DNA from: Carettochelys insculpta
Taxonomy: Eukaryota; Chordata; Testudines; Carettochelyidae
Reading direction: 5' to 3'
Length of the DNA stretch: 64,000 nt
NCBI RefSeq assembly: GCF_033958435.1
Contig: NC_134142.1
Coordinates: forward strand, 99,767,001-99,831,000
In this document: piece by piece, positions 35,373-47,936 of the stretch
How the letters are laid out: every line of letters begins with the position of its first letter
How positions within the stretch are numbered: the first letter of the stretch is position 1
The notes under the pieces: model-generated
Databases searched by the model: none
Told to the model about the DNA's origin: nothing
What the model saw: the letters and a program-made list of their open reading frames with translations, nothing else
Translations under genes and position numbers: made by a program

Positions 35373-38300
35373 ATTGCAGTTTTGTCTTAAATAGGACACT
35401 TACAACTAACGCCCATCTTGATTTTTTGCACTTGCTGTCTGGTCAGACAGTCAAGGCAGTAAAATGTCAGTTTTACAGAAATGATATGTAAGAGCTGAAT
35501 TAAACTAGTTTTCCATTTAAATTAGCACCACATCCCCAAACTGGATTTGCATTATGTCCAAGTCCACTCTGAATAGATCCCTCGGCCATTTAGGATTTCC
35601 TTGACCTGGGAAGAACAGAATATTTTTAGTTCATTCTAGCTAAAAAGGCAGTGGATTACAGCTGCCTGGCAGATCCTAATATACTCTTAAAATACTTCAA
35701 ATTTGATTTAATATTTGTATACTCATTTCACTCATCTGCAAAAACATCTGATTTTGGGTCAACTAAAAGACTCTGAAAATCTAGCAAAAATAAGCAATAT
35801 TTTTCTTCAATCACACTAGCTGCATTTTGGTATTTAATTGTTCATATTTTATAAGCAGTGGTAACATGCTTGTGACAAGGTTATGACACTAGCTCAAATG
35901 GATTTACTGCTGTGTTGTACAGCCAATGGCTATAACATCAGAGATGTGACCCAGAAGAGTGATAATAAATAGGAATGATTAAAAAGTCTTCTTTTTCCTT
36001 CACAATTAGTATAATCGAGCATGGAGTTTAATTTGTAATTACTGATCAAGCCACAATATTCCATGTGATGCAAATCCTGCCCCTTCAAATCCATTCTGGA
36101 AACATGAAATATTTTGAACATAGTAGAGTAAGTAGCTTGTAGTAGCTTGTGGGTGCCCTACTGTACATAAAACTTGGGAGACCCATGCACTAAAGCCTTA
36201 TTATGCACTAACCAATGCAAAAGTTGGGGCTGTGGGACAAAAACAGAGTTTGAAGACTTACAGTTCAACAAATCATATTTTAAACTGCCACTCTAATATT
36301 CTGGGTAAATCAAGCTTTGAGTGAGATGTATCTGTGCATGATATTTGACTTGCAGTATTCAATGTAACAAGTTGGCATATATGATTCAGAATAGAAAAAA
36401 AATTAGTTACCTAATTGCATATGCAGAATAAACATGCAGTCATATCAATATACATTTGCCGTAGCTTTGCTTGCACATGACTATTGAATAACTGTGCATA
36501 TAGAAGTCCACGTGTGATTACTTTTGCACAGTTAGATTTTGCATGCAACTATAGTAATTGTTCAGGCAAATTATGCATGAAATTTTACATCTTTCTTGAA
36601 AATCAAGTCCTATATATTTCCCCATAATCTGAATTATTTCCACATTTGCAGCCTGATCACCTTTTACCCATACTTACAAAAAATTCCAGTTCAATTTTGC
36701 TTAAGATGATTCGATCAGATTCAATATATTTGTGATTGGTTGCTATCCATTTAAGAGCAGGGCTGACTGAGAACTCTCCCTCAGATATTGAAAAGCTATC
36801 AGATGGAAGCCCATTCATATTGGTGCTGATAAAAGAAATACATGCATTTACAAAAATCGTTGTGTAGGGCCTAAATGGAAACATGGGATTGTCCTAATTT
36901 TTTTTGTATTTTGGTTGGTTAGTTTGTGTCTGGTGGTAGAGTGTTTTTTTCCCCCTTTGTGGCCATTAAAGTGACATTCATCCTCGGTGTACCCTGAGTC
37001 TTTGCAATTCTGGAAGACCTGGTTTCACAACACATAAATGTATTATCAGACCTTTCATGACAATGTCTTTCCTCTGTAACATTTTTCCAGTCTCTTTCTT
37101 TATTCAGTGTGTGGTGGTAGCTATTACATAACTAATATACATGAATGGTTTTTCTGTTTAAAAATACATTTTTGCCATGGAGTTAAGGTTCAAGAAAGAA
37201 AGAAAGAAAGAAACTGATATTACAGGTAAGATAATTTATAAAAATATTTTAGGCAAGATAAGGCAACAATGAAAACAGACTAATTTCAGTAATTTGAAAG
37301 GTAATCAAATCTATAATTTAAAATTAAAACAATAGACAACATATTTTTACATCTGAAATAACTTTACATTGTTGGAAGCAGTAAGAGGACATAATTCTCA
37401 CATAAAAATGAGCTATTAAAACTTGGAAAGCTCAAACAATGGTGAACAGACCAAGAGAATAAATGAAAATGTTAGTTCTGACTGAGAGCAGAGAAGAGCT
37501 CTAGCCAGGAAATCTTCAGTATTGCTTTACTTCTCTTTCTTGAAAACCAAATCTGTTAATTTTAGCATTTGTGAAATGTGCTGAAAAGACAGTCCTGGTG
37601 AATGAAGTCTTCTGTGCACAGAGCACAGGGAATTCAGGAGATGATTCGTTGAAGGAACAAAGAAAAGTTAAACTCCCAAATCCCATTAAGTAGACTACAT
37701 CAGTTGGGTAATCCTTGTCTACATCCTTGCTGACAACCTCAGAGAATTCCAATATATGGTGAAGCAAGATTTTCCTTTCCAAATATATATATAATTTTTA
37801 TCCATGTTCTCAATACTTCTGTAATTCTGTAATAATTCTGTTCTTTACTACATTTTCAGCTAATTTGCCCGGTACTGAAGTGAGGCTCTGTAAACTTTTT
37901 ACAGGAATTGACATTGCATTAGCTACCCTCCAATCATGTGATACAGAGTCTGCTTTAAGTAATAGGTTACATACCACTGTTTGTAGTTCTGCAGCATTTG
38001 AATTCCCTCAGAAATTGTGTGAATACTACCTTGTCCAGGTTGCTTATTCCTGTTTAATTTATCCATTTATTCCAAAACCACATGTATTGACAGTTCAATC
38101 TGGGACATTTCCTCAGATTTGTCACCTAAAAAGAATAGCTGAGATGACTGGAGAGCCAGTGCAGTGAAAATTAATGCAAATTACTCATTTAACTTGTCTG
38201 CAATGATCCTGTCTTCCTGCAGTGTTCGTTTAGCAGCTCACCTACCCAGTGATCCCACTGACTATTTAGCATACTTCCCACTTCTGAGTTGCTTAGAAAC

Positions 38301-38458
38301 GTTGTGTTAGTTTTTATGTCTTTTTTCTTGGCCTACCTTAATATATTTTGACATGCAACTTGCCAGAGTTTTTGTGCCTTTCTGTTTTTCCTCACTAGGA
38401 TTTGACATCCAATGGAATTTTTTTTACATGCACACTTCTCCATAGGAATTAAAATGAT
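35373..38458. other. Unique AT-rich sequence
   Basis: No young element. A short AAAG repeat lies at 37192-37213. No frame has recognisable homology or a convincing splice context. Confidence 0.4.
37192..37213 (+). repeat. AAAG microsatellite
   Basis: About five tandem AAAG units. Confidence 0.85.
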
Positions 38459-38679
38459 GCTGATAGGAATAAAGGGGATTTCGAAGTTGGTGGGGTCCTT
38501 TCGAAAAGGACCTCCATCTGGACAAGCCATGTGGGAGCGAAACGTGACAATTTTGAAAAGCCGCGGCCGGCAGCATGCTAACAAGGCTCTGAATATGCAT
38601 TTCAGCACCTCATTAATAATCTTCAGAATGGCCATTTGCATGGCCGTTTTGAAGATTTCTCTTAGCGTAGAAATAGCGT
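38459..38679 (+). mobile_element. Family D MITE fragment, D3
   Basis: Right half of family D: GGGGATTTCGAAGTTGG, GGTCCTTTCGAAAAGGACC, CAGCATGCTAACAAGGC, CATTTCAGCACCTCATTAA, then a decayed end CTTAGCGTAGAAATAGCG. Aligns with D1 and D2. Left half missing. Confidence 0.7.
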
Positions 38680-39891
38680 GAGAGTAACTAATTTAACAAA
38701 GCCAGTGGATGGTCATAATATTTGTAAAAGCTTTTGGACTACTTCTAGGTTGGGAAGAATGGATTAATACTAATTATTGTATATTATATATATATACATC
38801 CATTTTATAAGTTTCTCATAATCATGGTTTCTAGACACACTTCACAGCTTTTTCTACAGAATGGGAAAAGATTTATATAATGCATTTTGATCCTGCAAGA
38901 TGCCAGCACACTTTACAGAATCAATGGAGTTATGGTTTACTGTTCCAAAGAAGAGAAAAAAATTCACCATTTAAAAAATCTATTTTAAAATGCATACAGT
39001 GGTCAACTGGGAAGAATGAGATATTGTAATGAAAAAGATCAATCCAATAGTTCCAGGTGGGCGTTCAGGGGCTGATTAAATTGGAGGCAAGGCTTTGAGC
39101 CAGGCCTAGCCAGCCCAGCAGCCTTATAAGAAGGCAGCCTCGGCGAACACCTGTGAGCCGCAAACACGAGCAGCTAACAAGGAGTTTGCCTGGGAAAACA
39201 TCCAAGAGGAGCTCAGGTAAGTGTGGCTTTTGGGGGGTTGCATTGTGAGCTGGTGGGTTGATTCAGGTCTCTCCAATTCAAGTGGAGTTAAGTAACCGAT
39301 TTTAGCCTCTTTGTACAGATGATACAGTGGAGATAGCTGGGGCTGAACCTCACAGGAAATGGATCAGGAGACCCCATGGTTTTTAAGACATGGGATGCGT
39401 GGTACTAGGGACACAGGTTCTCTGACCACCCCGCCTAAGAGAAGAAAATGGGTTGTGGTGGTTAGGGATTCTCTCCTAAGAGCTGAGAGTTAGAATCTGG
39501 GATGTAACAGCGTCTCTGCCAAAAATCATCAGAAATCATCAAACCTGTAGATTATTACCCCTTCCTACTTTTCCATGTAGGAACTAATGATACAGCCAAG
39601 AGTGAACTTGATGAGATCACTGTGGATTATGTAACCCTAGGAAGAAAGATCAAAGAATATGGAGCATAATATCGAGAATGTGAGTGACGTAAGAATAAAT
39701 TTGAATATTGATTAGGCTAAGTCAGTCACACCAGAGCAATGGACTGGACTAAAACTGAGTTCTTACCAATGCTCCCAGGATTTTACCCCGTGACCCTGAG
39801 GTAGTCGGCCAAGGGTCGAGCGACCTGGTGAACCTCAGGAAGATCCAGGAATAAATAAATACAATATTCAGCTCTGAATATACACAGATAT

Positions 39892-40740
39892 ACACACATC
39901 CATGGATCTGGATTTAATGCACCCAAGGGAACTGAGGAAATTGGCAGACATCATTGCTGAGCCTTTGGCTGTTATCTTTGAAGACTCTTGGAGATCGTGA
40001 GAGATCCCAGATGACTGGAAAAAGGCAAATGTAGTGCCCATCTTTAAAAAAGGAAAGAAGGACAATTTGAGGAACTATAGACCAGTCAGCCTTACCTCAG
40101 TACCTGGGAAAATAATGGAAGGGATCCTCAAGGAATCTATTTTGGAGCACTTGGAAGAAGAGAAAGTGATCAAAAGTAGTCAACATGGATTCACCAAGGG
40201 CAAGTCATGGCTGACCAGTCGGCTAGGTCTACACTACAGGCATCTGTCGACAAAAGTTACTGTCAACAGGGAAATTTCAGCAGCACCTTTGCCAGCAGAT
40301 TACATCTACACACAACTTGCTCTGTTGACAGAGACCTGCCAGGCTACACTACCTTCTGGTGCCAGAAAGCAGAATGGCATCTCTGCAAAAAGTGCTGCCC
40401 AGCAACTGGAAGTCCTCTCTATCAACAGGTGTGTCCACACTGCACTTCTGTCTACACTTCTCTGACGATGGATTGTTATGCCTCAAATTTTTCAGGGATA
40501 ATACTGTCAAGGCAAATTTAGAGTTCTGCCGAGAATCTGTTGACAGAATGCTTTAAGCGTGTAGATGCTCCCTGAGTTATGTAGACGAAAGGCCCCTTCT
40601 GTCAACAAAACTCTCTAGTGTAGATCCAGCCATTGGCTTCTGTGATGAGGTAATTAGCTCTGCAGACATGGGGAAGTCAGTGGACGTGATATACCTTGAC
40701 TTCAGTAAAGCTTTTGATACAATTGCCAAACATCCATTGT
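39892..40740 (+). pseudogene. CR1 ORF2 reverse-transcriptase remnant
   Basis: N-terminal part of the CR1 reverse transcriptase: LDLMHPRELRKLADIIAEP, then a stop after SWRS, then KKANVVPIFKKGKKDNLRNY and RPVSLTSVPGKIMEGIL (about 40015-40125), QHGFTKGKSWLTS to 40220, then after C3 GFCDEVISSADMGKSVDVIY and LDFSKAFDT (40680-40730), which carries the first catalytic aspartate. The palm's YxDD motif and everything after it is missing. One internal stop and the C3 insertion make it a pseudogene. Confidence 0.85.
40221..40631 (+). mobile_element. Family C MITE, intact copy C3
   Basis: A 411-bp uninterrupted copy and the reference for C1 and C2. Left end GGCTAGGTCTACACTACAGG, right end TCTAGTGTAGATCCAGCC. 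The interior is rich in TGTCGACA/TGTTGACA palindromes and ends with GGCCCCTTCTGTCAACA. It splits the CR1 reverse-transcriptase gene between GACCAG and ATTGGCTTC. Unlike C1 it shows no clean 3-bp duplication. Frames of up to 143 codons across it are chance joins with CR1. Confidence 0.85.
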
Positions 40741-40749
40741 TGCAGCAGT

Positions 40750-42506
40750 TCACTGTGGGAACCTATCCCACAGTTCCCTGAGCCCTATTGCATTCTTGGT
40801 ATTTTTGCTGGTGCAGCATGGGAAAAAAAGGTCCCGCAAGTGGTTGTGGATATGTGATGTCATCTTTCCACATTGCATTGCCCTCACTCCCCTCTTATAG
40901 AAAGCAAACAGCCATTTTTCCAGAAGGAAAAGTTGGACATCAACTGCTAACTTAACTGAAATCTCTTGCTTCTATAACTGAATTGCATTTTATAACTGAA
41001 TTATTGAAGATATTACAAAAAGCAAAAGGTGTCTGAGTCTTCTCAACTGGCCCTTCAGCCACTGTCCCCCTCCCTTGATGACAGAAACACGATCCCTGAA
41101 ATAATGCAGGAACAATGCAAAGCTTGGAGAAAGAGTAAGATAGTAAAGGTTTGGAAAATAGAGATTTTTTGAGGCAGGGTTTTTTTGGCTTCCCAGTTCA
41201 TTACACAAAGGTGCCCAGCAAGGTGGATGGGGCTTGCCAAATTTACGCACACATTGGTGCTTCTGTGCCCTGGGCTCACCCAAGAGTCTGTGTCGTCTCA
41301 AGTGGTCCTCCAGCCATGTTTTCCTGTCTTAAGGGGGCCATTTGATGAATTTGCCAAAGCTTGAAGAAAGAGAAGGATAGAAAAGATTAGGAAAGAGGTA
41401 TTGGGTGTCCCACTTCACTGCACAGAGTTGGGGCTGGGGCTGGGGCTGGGACTTCTAAATCTCAAGAAGCAGTGTTGCTAAGTTGGGGGGGCACCTCAAT
41501 TGACTGTTAGGAGCCAGCCCCCCATATCCCATGGGGAGGATTTGAGGGATGGAGGATGAAGGGCCAGTTGAGATGGGTCCCTTCAGTGTTGTTCAGGCAG
41601 GAGGACCAGCCCTGATTGACTGTTAAAAGGACAGCCCCCTCTCATCCCACAGGGGGAGATGGGGGATCAAAGGACGCAGGGCCAGCTGAGACGGTCCCTT
41701 CAATGTTCTTCAGGCAGATGTCGGGGGGTGCAGCCCCGACTGATTGCTAGGGGGCCAACCTGCCTCATTCCATGGGGAGGTTTTGGGGGATCAGAGGAAG
41801 AAGGTTCAGGTGAGATGGGTCCCTTCAGTGTTGCTCCGGCGGGGTGCGGGCAAAGCCCCTGAAAATCTTAGCCCAGAGGGGAAACTTCCTCCTCAAGCCC
41901 TCAAAAATCTTTCCCGCCTTCGGAGCCCTCCAGCCAGGACACAGGTCTGTCTGGCAGCATGGTCTGCACTGAACAGCAGGCAAGTCCTTTTATTCGGTCA
42001 GGGGCTAGGCACATGATGTGGTTGGGCACAGGAGAGACCCCAACTGCATGACTCCTGTGGGGAAGAGAGAAGGGCCCTTGCACAAATGTAAACTGCAGAA
42101 AAGAAGATTCTCATCCTCTCATCCAAGCACAACCTACCTCCTATAGCTTAGCTGCCACATGGTTTGGTGGTGCAAGGGCTGGCATCAGTGCTGAAAAAAA
42201 AAATCCAAGTGCTCAGCTTGCAAAGGTAGAGACAGAACCATGAACACCACATTGGGGCTATTTTTAATGGGTAGATGCACTCCCCATGCTGATAGCAAAG
42301 AAAGAAAGACATTTCTCAGCCTTTCATACAAGCATCTCACCACAGCCATGGACTTTGTGGAGCTGAATTCAAATTTGTAGGCTTTCTGTTACCTAACTCC
42401 TGCACACCTGGAGATCAGCAGAGATGGAAGCGGCCAGAGCGGAGGACTGTGGCGTATTGTGGGATACAAACGGGACACTTCTGGAGGCTAATAAGGTCTA
42501 TTAAAA
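40750..42506. repeat. GC-richer composite repeat region
   Basis: Starts with a foldback TGTGGGAACCTATCCCACA and, at its far end (about 42448-42463), has GACTGTGGCGTATTGTGGGATA, an inverted relative. This pairing suggests the two ends of a decayed DNA element, possibly continuing into the F terminus at 42705. In between are a partial duplication (AAAGCTTGGAGAAAGAGTAAG near 41120 and AAAGCTTGAAGAAAGAGAAGG near 41357), a GGGGCT tandem at 41430-41450 and the minisatellite at 41501-41861. No coding domain recognised. Confidence 0.45.
41501..41861 (+). repeat. Minisatellite, three units of about 120 bp
   Basis: Unit starts TGACTGTTAGGAGCC (41501), TGACTGTTAAAAGGAC (41617) and TGATTGCTAGGGGGCC (41741). 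Each unit continues with CCCATGGGGAGG-like, GATGGGTCCCTTCAGTGTT-like and a GGC-rich end. Units are 116, 124 and about 121 bp and clearly diverged. Confidence 0.82.
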
Positions 42507-42705
42507 GGCATAGCTTATCCACACTAGCCTTAATTCGAACTTTTAAACTCAAACCTGATGTTACATCCAGTAGCTTTCCATGTTATAATACCAACCTCAG
42601 CACTGCCTAAAATCAATCTAATGGTATTTACAGTGAAGACAGTGACATTGTAAAATTGAGCTAACTGCCTTAAATTTGTCTTTATCACGTAGTGTAGATA
42701 TTGCC
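42507..42705. mobile_element. Possible small MITE (family F)
   Basis: Ends GGCATAGCTTATCCACACTA and the inverted GTAGTGTAGATATTGCC, a weaker version of the shared GGC...CTACACTA terminus. Flanks AAA and AGA match at two of three positions. Interior is AT-rich with ATTCGAAC. It could instead be the right end of the larger element proposed for 40750-42705. Confidence 0.4.
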
Positions 42706-42842
42706 AGAGAAATATTTTTTACTATTTATTGTATCAGAGAGTCAGGGGAGAGTGTTTAAAATACCTATCAAAATAAGAAAGAAAGACAATAATGTCTAGT
42801 CTTCATCCCAAGTTTATGCCTAGTTTTTATGTTATTCTATAT

Positions 42843-42853
42843 GGGGGGGGGGG
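42843..42853 (+). repeat. Poly-G run
   Basis: Eleven consecutive G residues. Confidence 0.9.
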
Positions 42854-45280
42854 TTAAGCAGACTAAAAAAGTTAGTATGAGTAAAATTAATCTAATGACG
42901 TATCTCATTTTCATTAGCCACTATGAACTCTTTATATTTTATTTAATATACGTATTTTTCATTAAATATCTTGTGATTAAACGATATGGCTAAGAGGAAG
43001 GAGATATGCTTGATAATTTAAACATTGTCACAGTCATTCTTTTTTGCCTTGTGCTCCTATTTCAAAAGTTGACTTTTAATTTTATATACCCAGTATTAAG
43101 TACTTGTATTTTTTTTTCCCAAAGTGCCCAACAGATTTCAGTTGGAATTATGAGTCCTTAGCTTCTATGAAAATCCAACCTTGTGTAGGTAAAGTTGGAC
43201 TCCCAAAAAGTGAAATGATTAAATTTGATTCTTACACTATATAATTTTCACAATGTCTATATGGGATTAGTAATATTTCTAATACCGCACATTAGTGACA
43301 AGTTCTTTAATTCATGAAAGTATCTGCTCTAGTTTAGTCAGCAGCCTTTGATAACGCTCATCATTTTGTTGATGACTTTCTGATCCTGGAAGAGACAACT
43401 GATTTGTGTTTGAGTGATTCTGGCATTTCCTTATTGATCAGTTCCAGGAGGTTGTGTTGATTTTCCAGGATATGGTGCAAAGGAATGCACTTGGATATTT
43501 GTTTGAAGAGGTGGCTGGGATCAGACTGCAATCTACATACAAAATTAAAAACAGAGGATGTACTTTTGTGTATGAGCCCAAGCACTGGGAGTCTCAATTC
43601 ATAAATAAAATTAGTAAATCTTTGTAAAATACCTATATGTTATTGGACAGAAGGAAAAACAACAACACATACTAACTGTTTGGAAACAAAATTTCTATTT
43701 GAGGAGCAATACTCTGTTTTAAGTCCATGTTGAACTGGAACAAAAGGCTGAGATTGCAAAACTTCCCATTGAAATGAGCATTTCAAAAATATGTTTCATT
43801 TCCTGGAGCACCAAAATATTTCCTTCAGACAGTCTCACTTTTATTGATACTTTCCTTTAGAATGTTATAAATTAAAGTGTATGAAATATAATTTATAAAA
43901 TTAATATTTGAATATAACACTAAAGAAAATTAATCAAAACATTCTGATGTCAGAGACTTTGTATTCTTCCATTGACAATATAGTCTATATCAACACATTC
44001 CCATGAAATGCTTCAGTTTCAGTAAAGCTTCATTTTTCAATAGAAAACTGTTCCATCAGTTTTTTTGGACTGGTTCTAATTGTTCTACCCTAGCAGTGGG
44101 AGACTGACAGTAAAAAGTGTGTTTTAAGCCTGTCCTAGATGCACCAGCTGTAAAGGTAAGAATTCTGTGGCCCAGTACAGTCCTTGGCATCGTTCCCAGA
44201 ATTGGCAGCAATGGAGACAATGCTATTTTTGTGTGGTGCAAATATTACCCACTAAAAATTACTGTGTACTAAGGCCATTACTCAGCCAGGATATTGTAAT
44301 GAGATTAGGTCACATCCTGGACTGAATTCTGGCATCCTGGATATGAAATACTATCTATCATTCCCAATCTACTGCTTTATTCCAAAGAGAGACTTCTGAA
44401 GGGAAATAAAATAAAAATAACAGATTTCATTGGCTTGGTCTTAACATGCCAAGGAAATTTAAAGCTGCACAGCTAGTAAAACAGTACCATTTCTTTTGTT
44501 GAAATATAGTCAGGCAGCCAAATTGTACCATTTAGCTGACAAATTGGAAATTGAGTATTGACAATTCAGTAAATGCAACTATGCAGAATTCGAGGCTAAG
44601 ATACAAAGCTGTTTTTAACAAACACAAAGGGCTAGATTTGCATACTCTAGCTTTGCAATTAAGATAAAAGAAAATGTGGACTTCCTTATGAGAACTGTTT
44701 CTGAGCTTTTAAGAGGAGCTAGAACACAGCAAGTTCAATGATTCTTCAACATTCTGATTCTGTTACTGTAGCTTACTTGGCATAAAAATAGTCTGAGTTT
44801 TGCTTGGATTTTGCTTTGAAACCAATTTTCCAAGGAAAACAAGGCCCTAAAAATGTATGAACTATATCTTAATCTCTCAGAGAGGTGCATTCATCTGATC
44901 GTCTTTAGGGCAACTTTGTACTATTGCAGTCAGGTGGGAGAATATATTGCAATGCATCTAAGGGGTATGTTTTTGCATTAGGGATGTTTTTTGTACTAGG
45001 AGATTTCATGATTTGCTAGGAACAAAAGCAAAGTGAAGAAAATCAAATAAGCCATTCTGGAATATTCAGGCTATTTCTTTCAGAAAGTTAATCATTGGGT
45101 TTGAATAGCCAATGAAAACAGAACCTCTCCATTATTAAAAGTAAATCACAGGCATATTCTTAAAGAACCACAGGAGCATATGTTTTGCCACAACAGTCCC
45201 GATGAATATATCTAATTAGTCTGATAAATGACGTTCAGCATTAGCTGATATCTAAAGTTTTAAACTCTGCCCCCTCTGTA

Positions 45281-45310
45281 AAGAAGAAGAAGAAGAAGAA
45301 GAAAAAGAAG
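45281..45310 (+). repeat. AAG trinucleotide microsatellite
   Basis: About ten AAG units with one A-rich interruption near the end. Confidence 0.9.
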
Positions 45311-45803
45311 ACTTCCTATCAAAGTCAATGGCAGGATGAGGCCCAAAATAGCTATTTAGTTGTTTTGCACTATCTATTTTGGAATAGAAGGAACACAGTT
45401 GCTCAATTTGTACCATGTAGCACATATATTTACTGCCTGTGCCCTAGCTATAATGGTATTAATCATAAAATTATGTGCAGATAACAACAGTCCTTGAGAA
45501 CCTATATTTGAAATATTTGTTCCAAGTACAAAATTTGGTGAAACATGAGCTGTGGAGCAAATCTTGAAGTTTTTATTACATTTCTACTCAGGAATACTTC
45601 CACTGGTAAAAACCCAGGATGGTGTACAAGAATTAAATGAGACTCACAGGATTTCCCACCTGAGTAAAAAGATGAAAGTAACTATGTTTGAGAACTGTGT
45701 AATACTATATATAAAGAGAATATTGCTTGGATGGAATGACATTAGGAGAGATCTGGGCTTCAGTTCCAACTGTGTATCTTTGGAGGATCTCTGTTGAAAA
45801 TCT

Positions 45804-45893
45804 AGGCCCAACTCACTCCTGCATAAATCAAGAGTAATTACAATGAATTACAATGACATCTGTAAAATTGGTGTGAGATCCGAATTTAGCCCC
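45804..45893. repeat. Old 100-bp foldback repeat, copy K2
   Basis: GGCCCAACTCACTCCTGC at the left and GGTGTGAGATCCGAATTTAG at the right, with AATCAAGAGTAATTACAATG between. Same plan as the copies at 18559, 58304 and 63448. Confidence 0.5.
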
Positions 45894-47936
45894 ACCAGGA
45901 ACATCATTTCAGAAATGGTACTTCCATTACTCAGGAAAAACTGTGGTTGAAGTCAAGTCATAGTGAGAACATAACTATATAAAACATATTACAAATTAAT
46001 ATGTGCATCTATTTTTTATATATTTATCATCAACTCAAACTGCTCTGGCCCTTTATCTTACCTTGAATATTAATGACTCTGTAGCTTTAATATGGCAAAT
46101 ATTGCCTTTAAAATAACATAGGGATACTTTTGATATGGGTATCCCTGAAGAATAAACATGCCTTTGTTGTCTACTGCATTTAATACACACAGGGGACGTA
46201 TTGTTTTGCCACACTACTATGTGTTCTAAGGCTTAATTTATCATCAAGACTGTAGGTTCCTGACTTAAAGTGTATTTGGAGGATTTTTTTCAGTTACAAA
46301 CAAGAGAAGCCATGCTAAGTGCTGAATTTATTTTATTTTAGGAATGGCGTATTGGAGTTTCAAGGCTCTTCTATGGATATTTCAGACACAGATTCTCCCT
46401 AGAAATTTATAACTTGAATTTCTAATGTAATGCAAGCATTGGAAATGAGAGACACTTTCATGAGCTTTTTTGCTTCAGTGTTGTTACATAAACAGCGACA
46501 TGTGTAACAGAGGGTGGAAGAATGTTAACAAGAATGGGAACAGAACAGAAATACAATAAAAATGGAAATTAAATAAAAACAAGATTAGATCTATTAAATA
46601 AATTCAGAGCCTGAGTCCCTTCAGTCCCAGGAGCCAATGTAAGCCTAGAGAAAAGCAAGTCCCTTCAATTATTCATGGATACACATCAGCAGCAAGCAAT
46701 TATTGCCTTTGGTTATAAGGATGCAGTTGGCATTGAACACTGAAACCAGATGTCTCTTTCAAAAAGAATCCATATAACTTTGACAAGACATTAACACCTA
46801 TACCTAATTATCTCCCCATTGTATTCAAGCTGTCACTGGGAAGGACATTTATTATTGTTGTGATCAAAATAAAAAGTACTGAGTTATGGTCTTGCTGATA
46901 TGAAATCATGGTCTTATATATGTATTTAGCCCTTTTCCCAGTTTAATCATTATTTCATTACAATGGGATTTAGAAAGGAGACATTTCAGGGGGAAAACAG
47001 CAGTTGTTCGCTTCCCATGAAAAGAACATATTCAATCTCCTCTCTTCTGCATAATTGCGAGAAGGCCAGTGATTGAGGCACATGAAAAAATAGGAATAAG
47101 TATCTTACAAATGCCACAATTGCCTGAAGGGAGAGAAACACAAAAAGCTCTCCACTTGCTATGTGATAACAAAATAAATTAAGTACCTTTAATCATTTAA
47201 GCATTCCAATATTTCTCTTTTTCCTGTGTGTTCATGGATTTGCATTTAGTCCTAAACTGAAATTGACTGTTATCTGTCTTCCTACTCTTTCTTTTCACCC
47301 TTTGTCTTCTTTGTATTCATCTTCATATTTTGACACCTCTTCTTATATTAGTAAAATGTAAAACACTGAATTAATCAATTGGATGAAGTCTTCTTGCTAT
47401 CCATGCCTGCCTGGTCCAAGGAAAGTCTAGTTAAATGGATTTTGTACAGGATCATTTCTCTGAATTGCAGAAGCTAACCCTGGGAAGCCCTGCTGAAAAT
47501 GATAAGTGCTGTGTTACTGCTTCTGAAAGCAGTTTTGTTTGTCTCCTATAAGAGGGAGTATAAATTTGCCAGTACTCATAATTTTCTTAGTCTCCTAAAG
47601 GCCAGTAGACAGAAATCCACATCACAAGACTGGTGTCACAAGGGGTAATACCTGACACTCCTGTTTGCAGTCTCAGGAGACCAAAGGGCAGATCTTCAGC
47701 AGGTGCAAACTGTCATAGCTCCACAGATTCCTAACTGGGTTTAGAAGAAAAATTACTCTCTAAAGATGGTCCCTCCAAGATGGGATAGAAAAGCAGTGGT
47801 GGGGAAACTTGAATTGCTGTTGGATGAAAAGAGATTTTCAAACTCATCATTAGACCATTCTTCTGCTCCTCTAGATTATGATCAGTTGAACTTGGTTCAG
47901 TTCTCCTTGAGCTGCCCTGTCCAAGGATCTCAGTAG

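Larger units (their letters stand above)
39050..40740 (+). mobile_element. CR1 LINE keeping its 5' region, internally deleted
   Basis: Begins with a GC-richer 5' region (GGCGTTCAGGGGCTGATTAA, CAGCCTTATAAGAAGGCAGC) typical of CR1 5' UTRs, which are rarely kept because most copies are 5'-truncated. Then a piece of ORF1 (about 39440-39670) with the esterase-like phrase LLFHVGTNDTAKSELDEI, broken by stops. A 200-bp unassigned stretch (39680-39885) stands where ORF1's end and the ORF2 endonuclease should be. From about 39892 ORF2 reverse transcriptase follows, split at 40220/40632 by the C3 MITE, and stops at about 40740. Confidence 0.8.
42706..47933. other. Long unique AT-rich region
   Basis: No young mobile element in 5.2 kb. 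Simple repeats are listed separately (G-run 42843, AAG 45281), as is an old repeat at 45804. Frames up to 81 codons have no recognised family. Confidence 0.4.

Noticed and set aside
40034..40465. A 143-codon gene
   Set aside because: It is CR1 reverse transcriptase up to 40220 joined by chance to the C3 MITE.
40218..40634. 3-bp duplication for C3
   Set aside because: Flanks GTC and ATT differ, so only the termini and CR1 interruption define this copy.
41501..41861. CRISPR-like array
   Set aside because: Adjacent 120-bp diverged units without spacers in a vertebrate genome; it is a minisatellite.
41659..42083. GC-rich frames of 60-90 codons
   Set aside because: They overlap on both strands in a minisatellite and have no recognisable domain.
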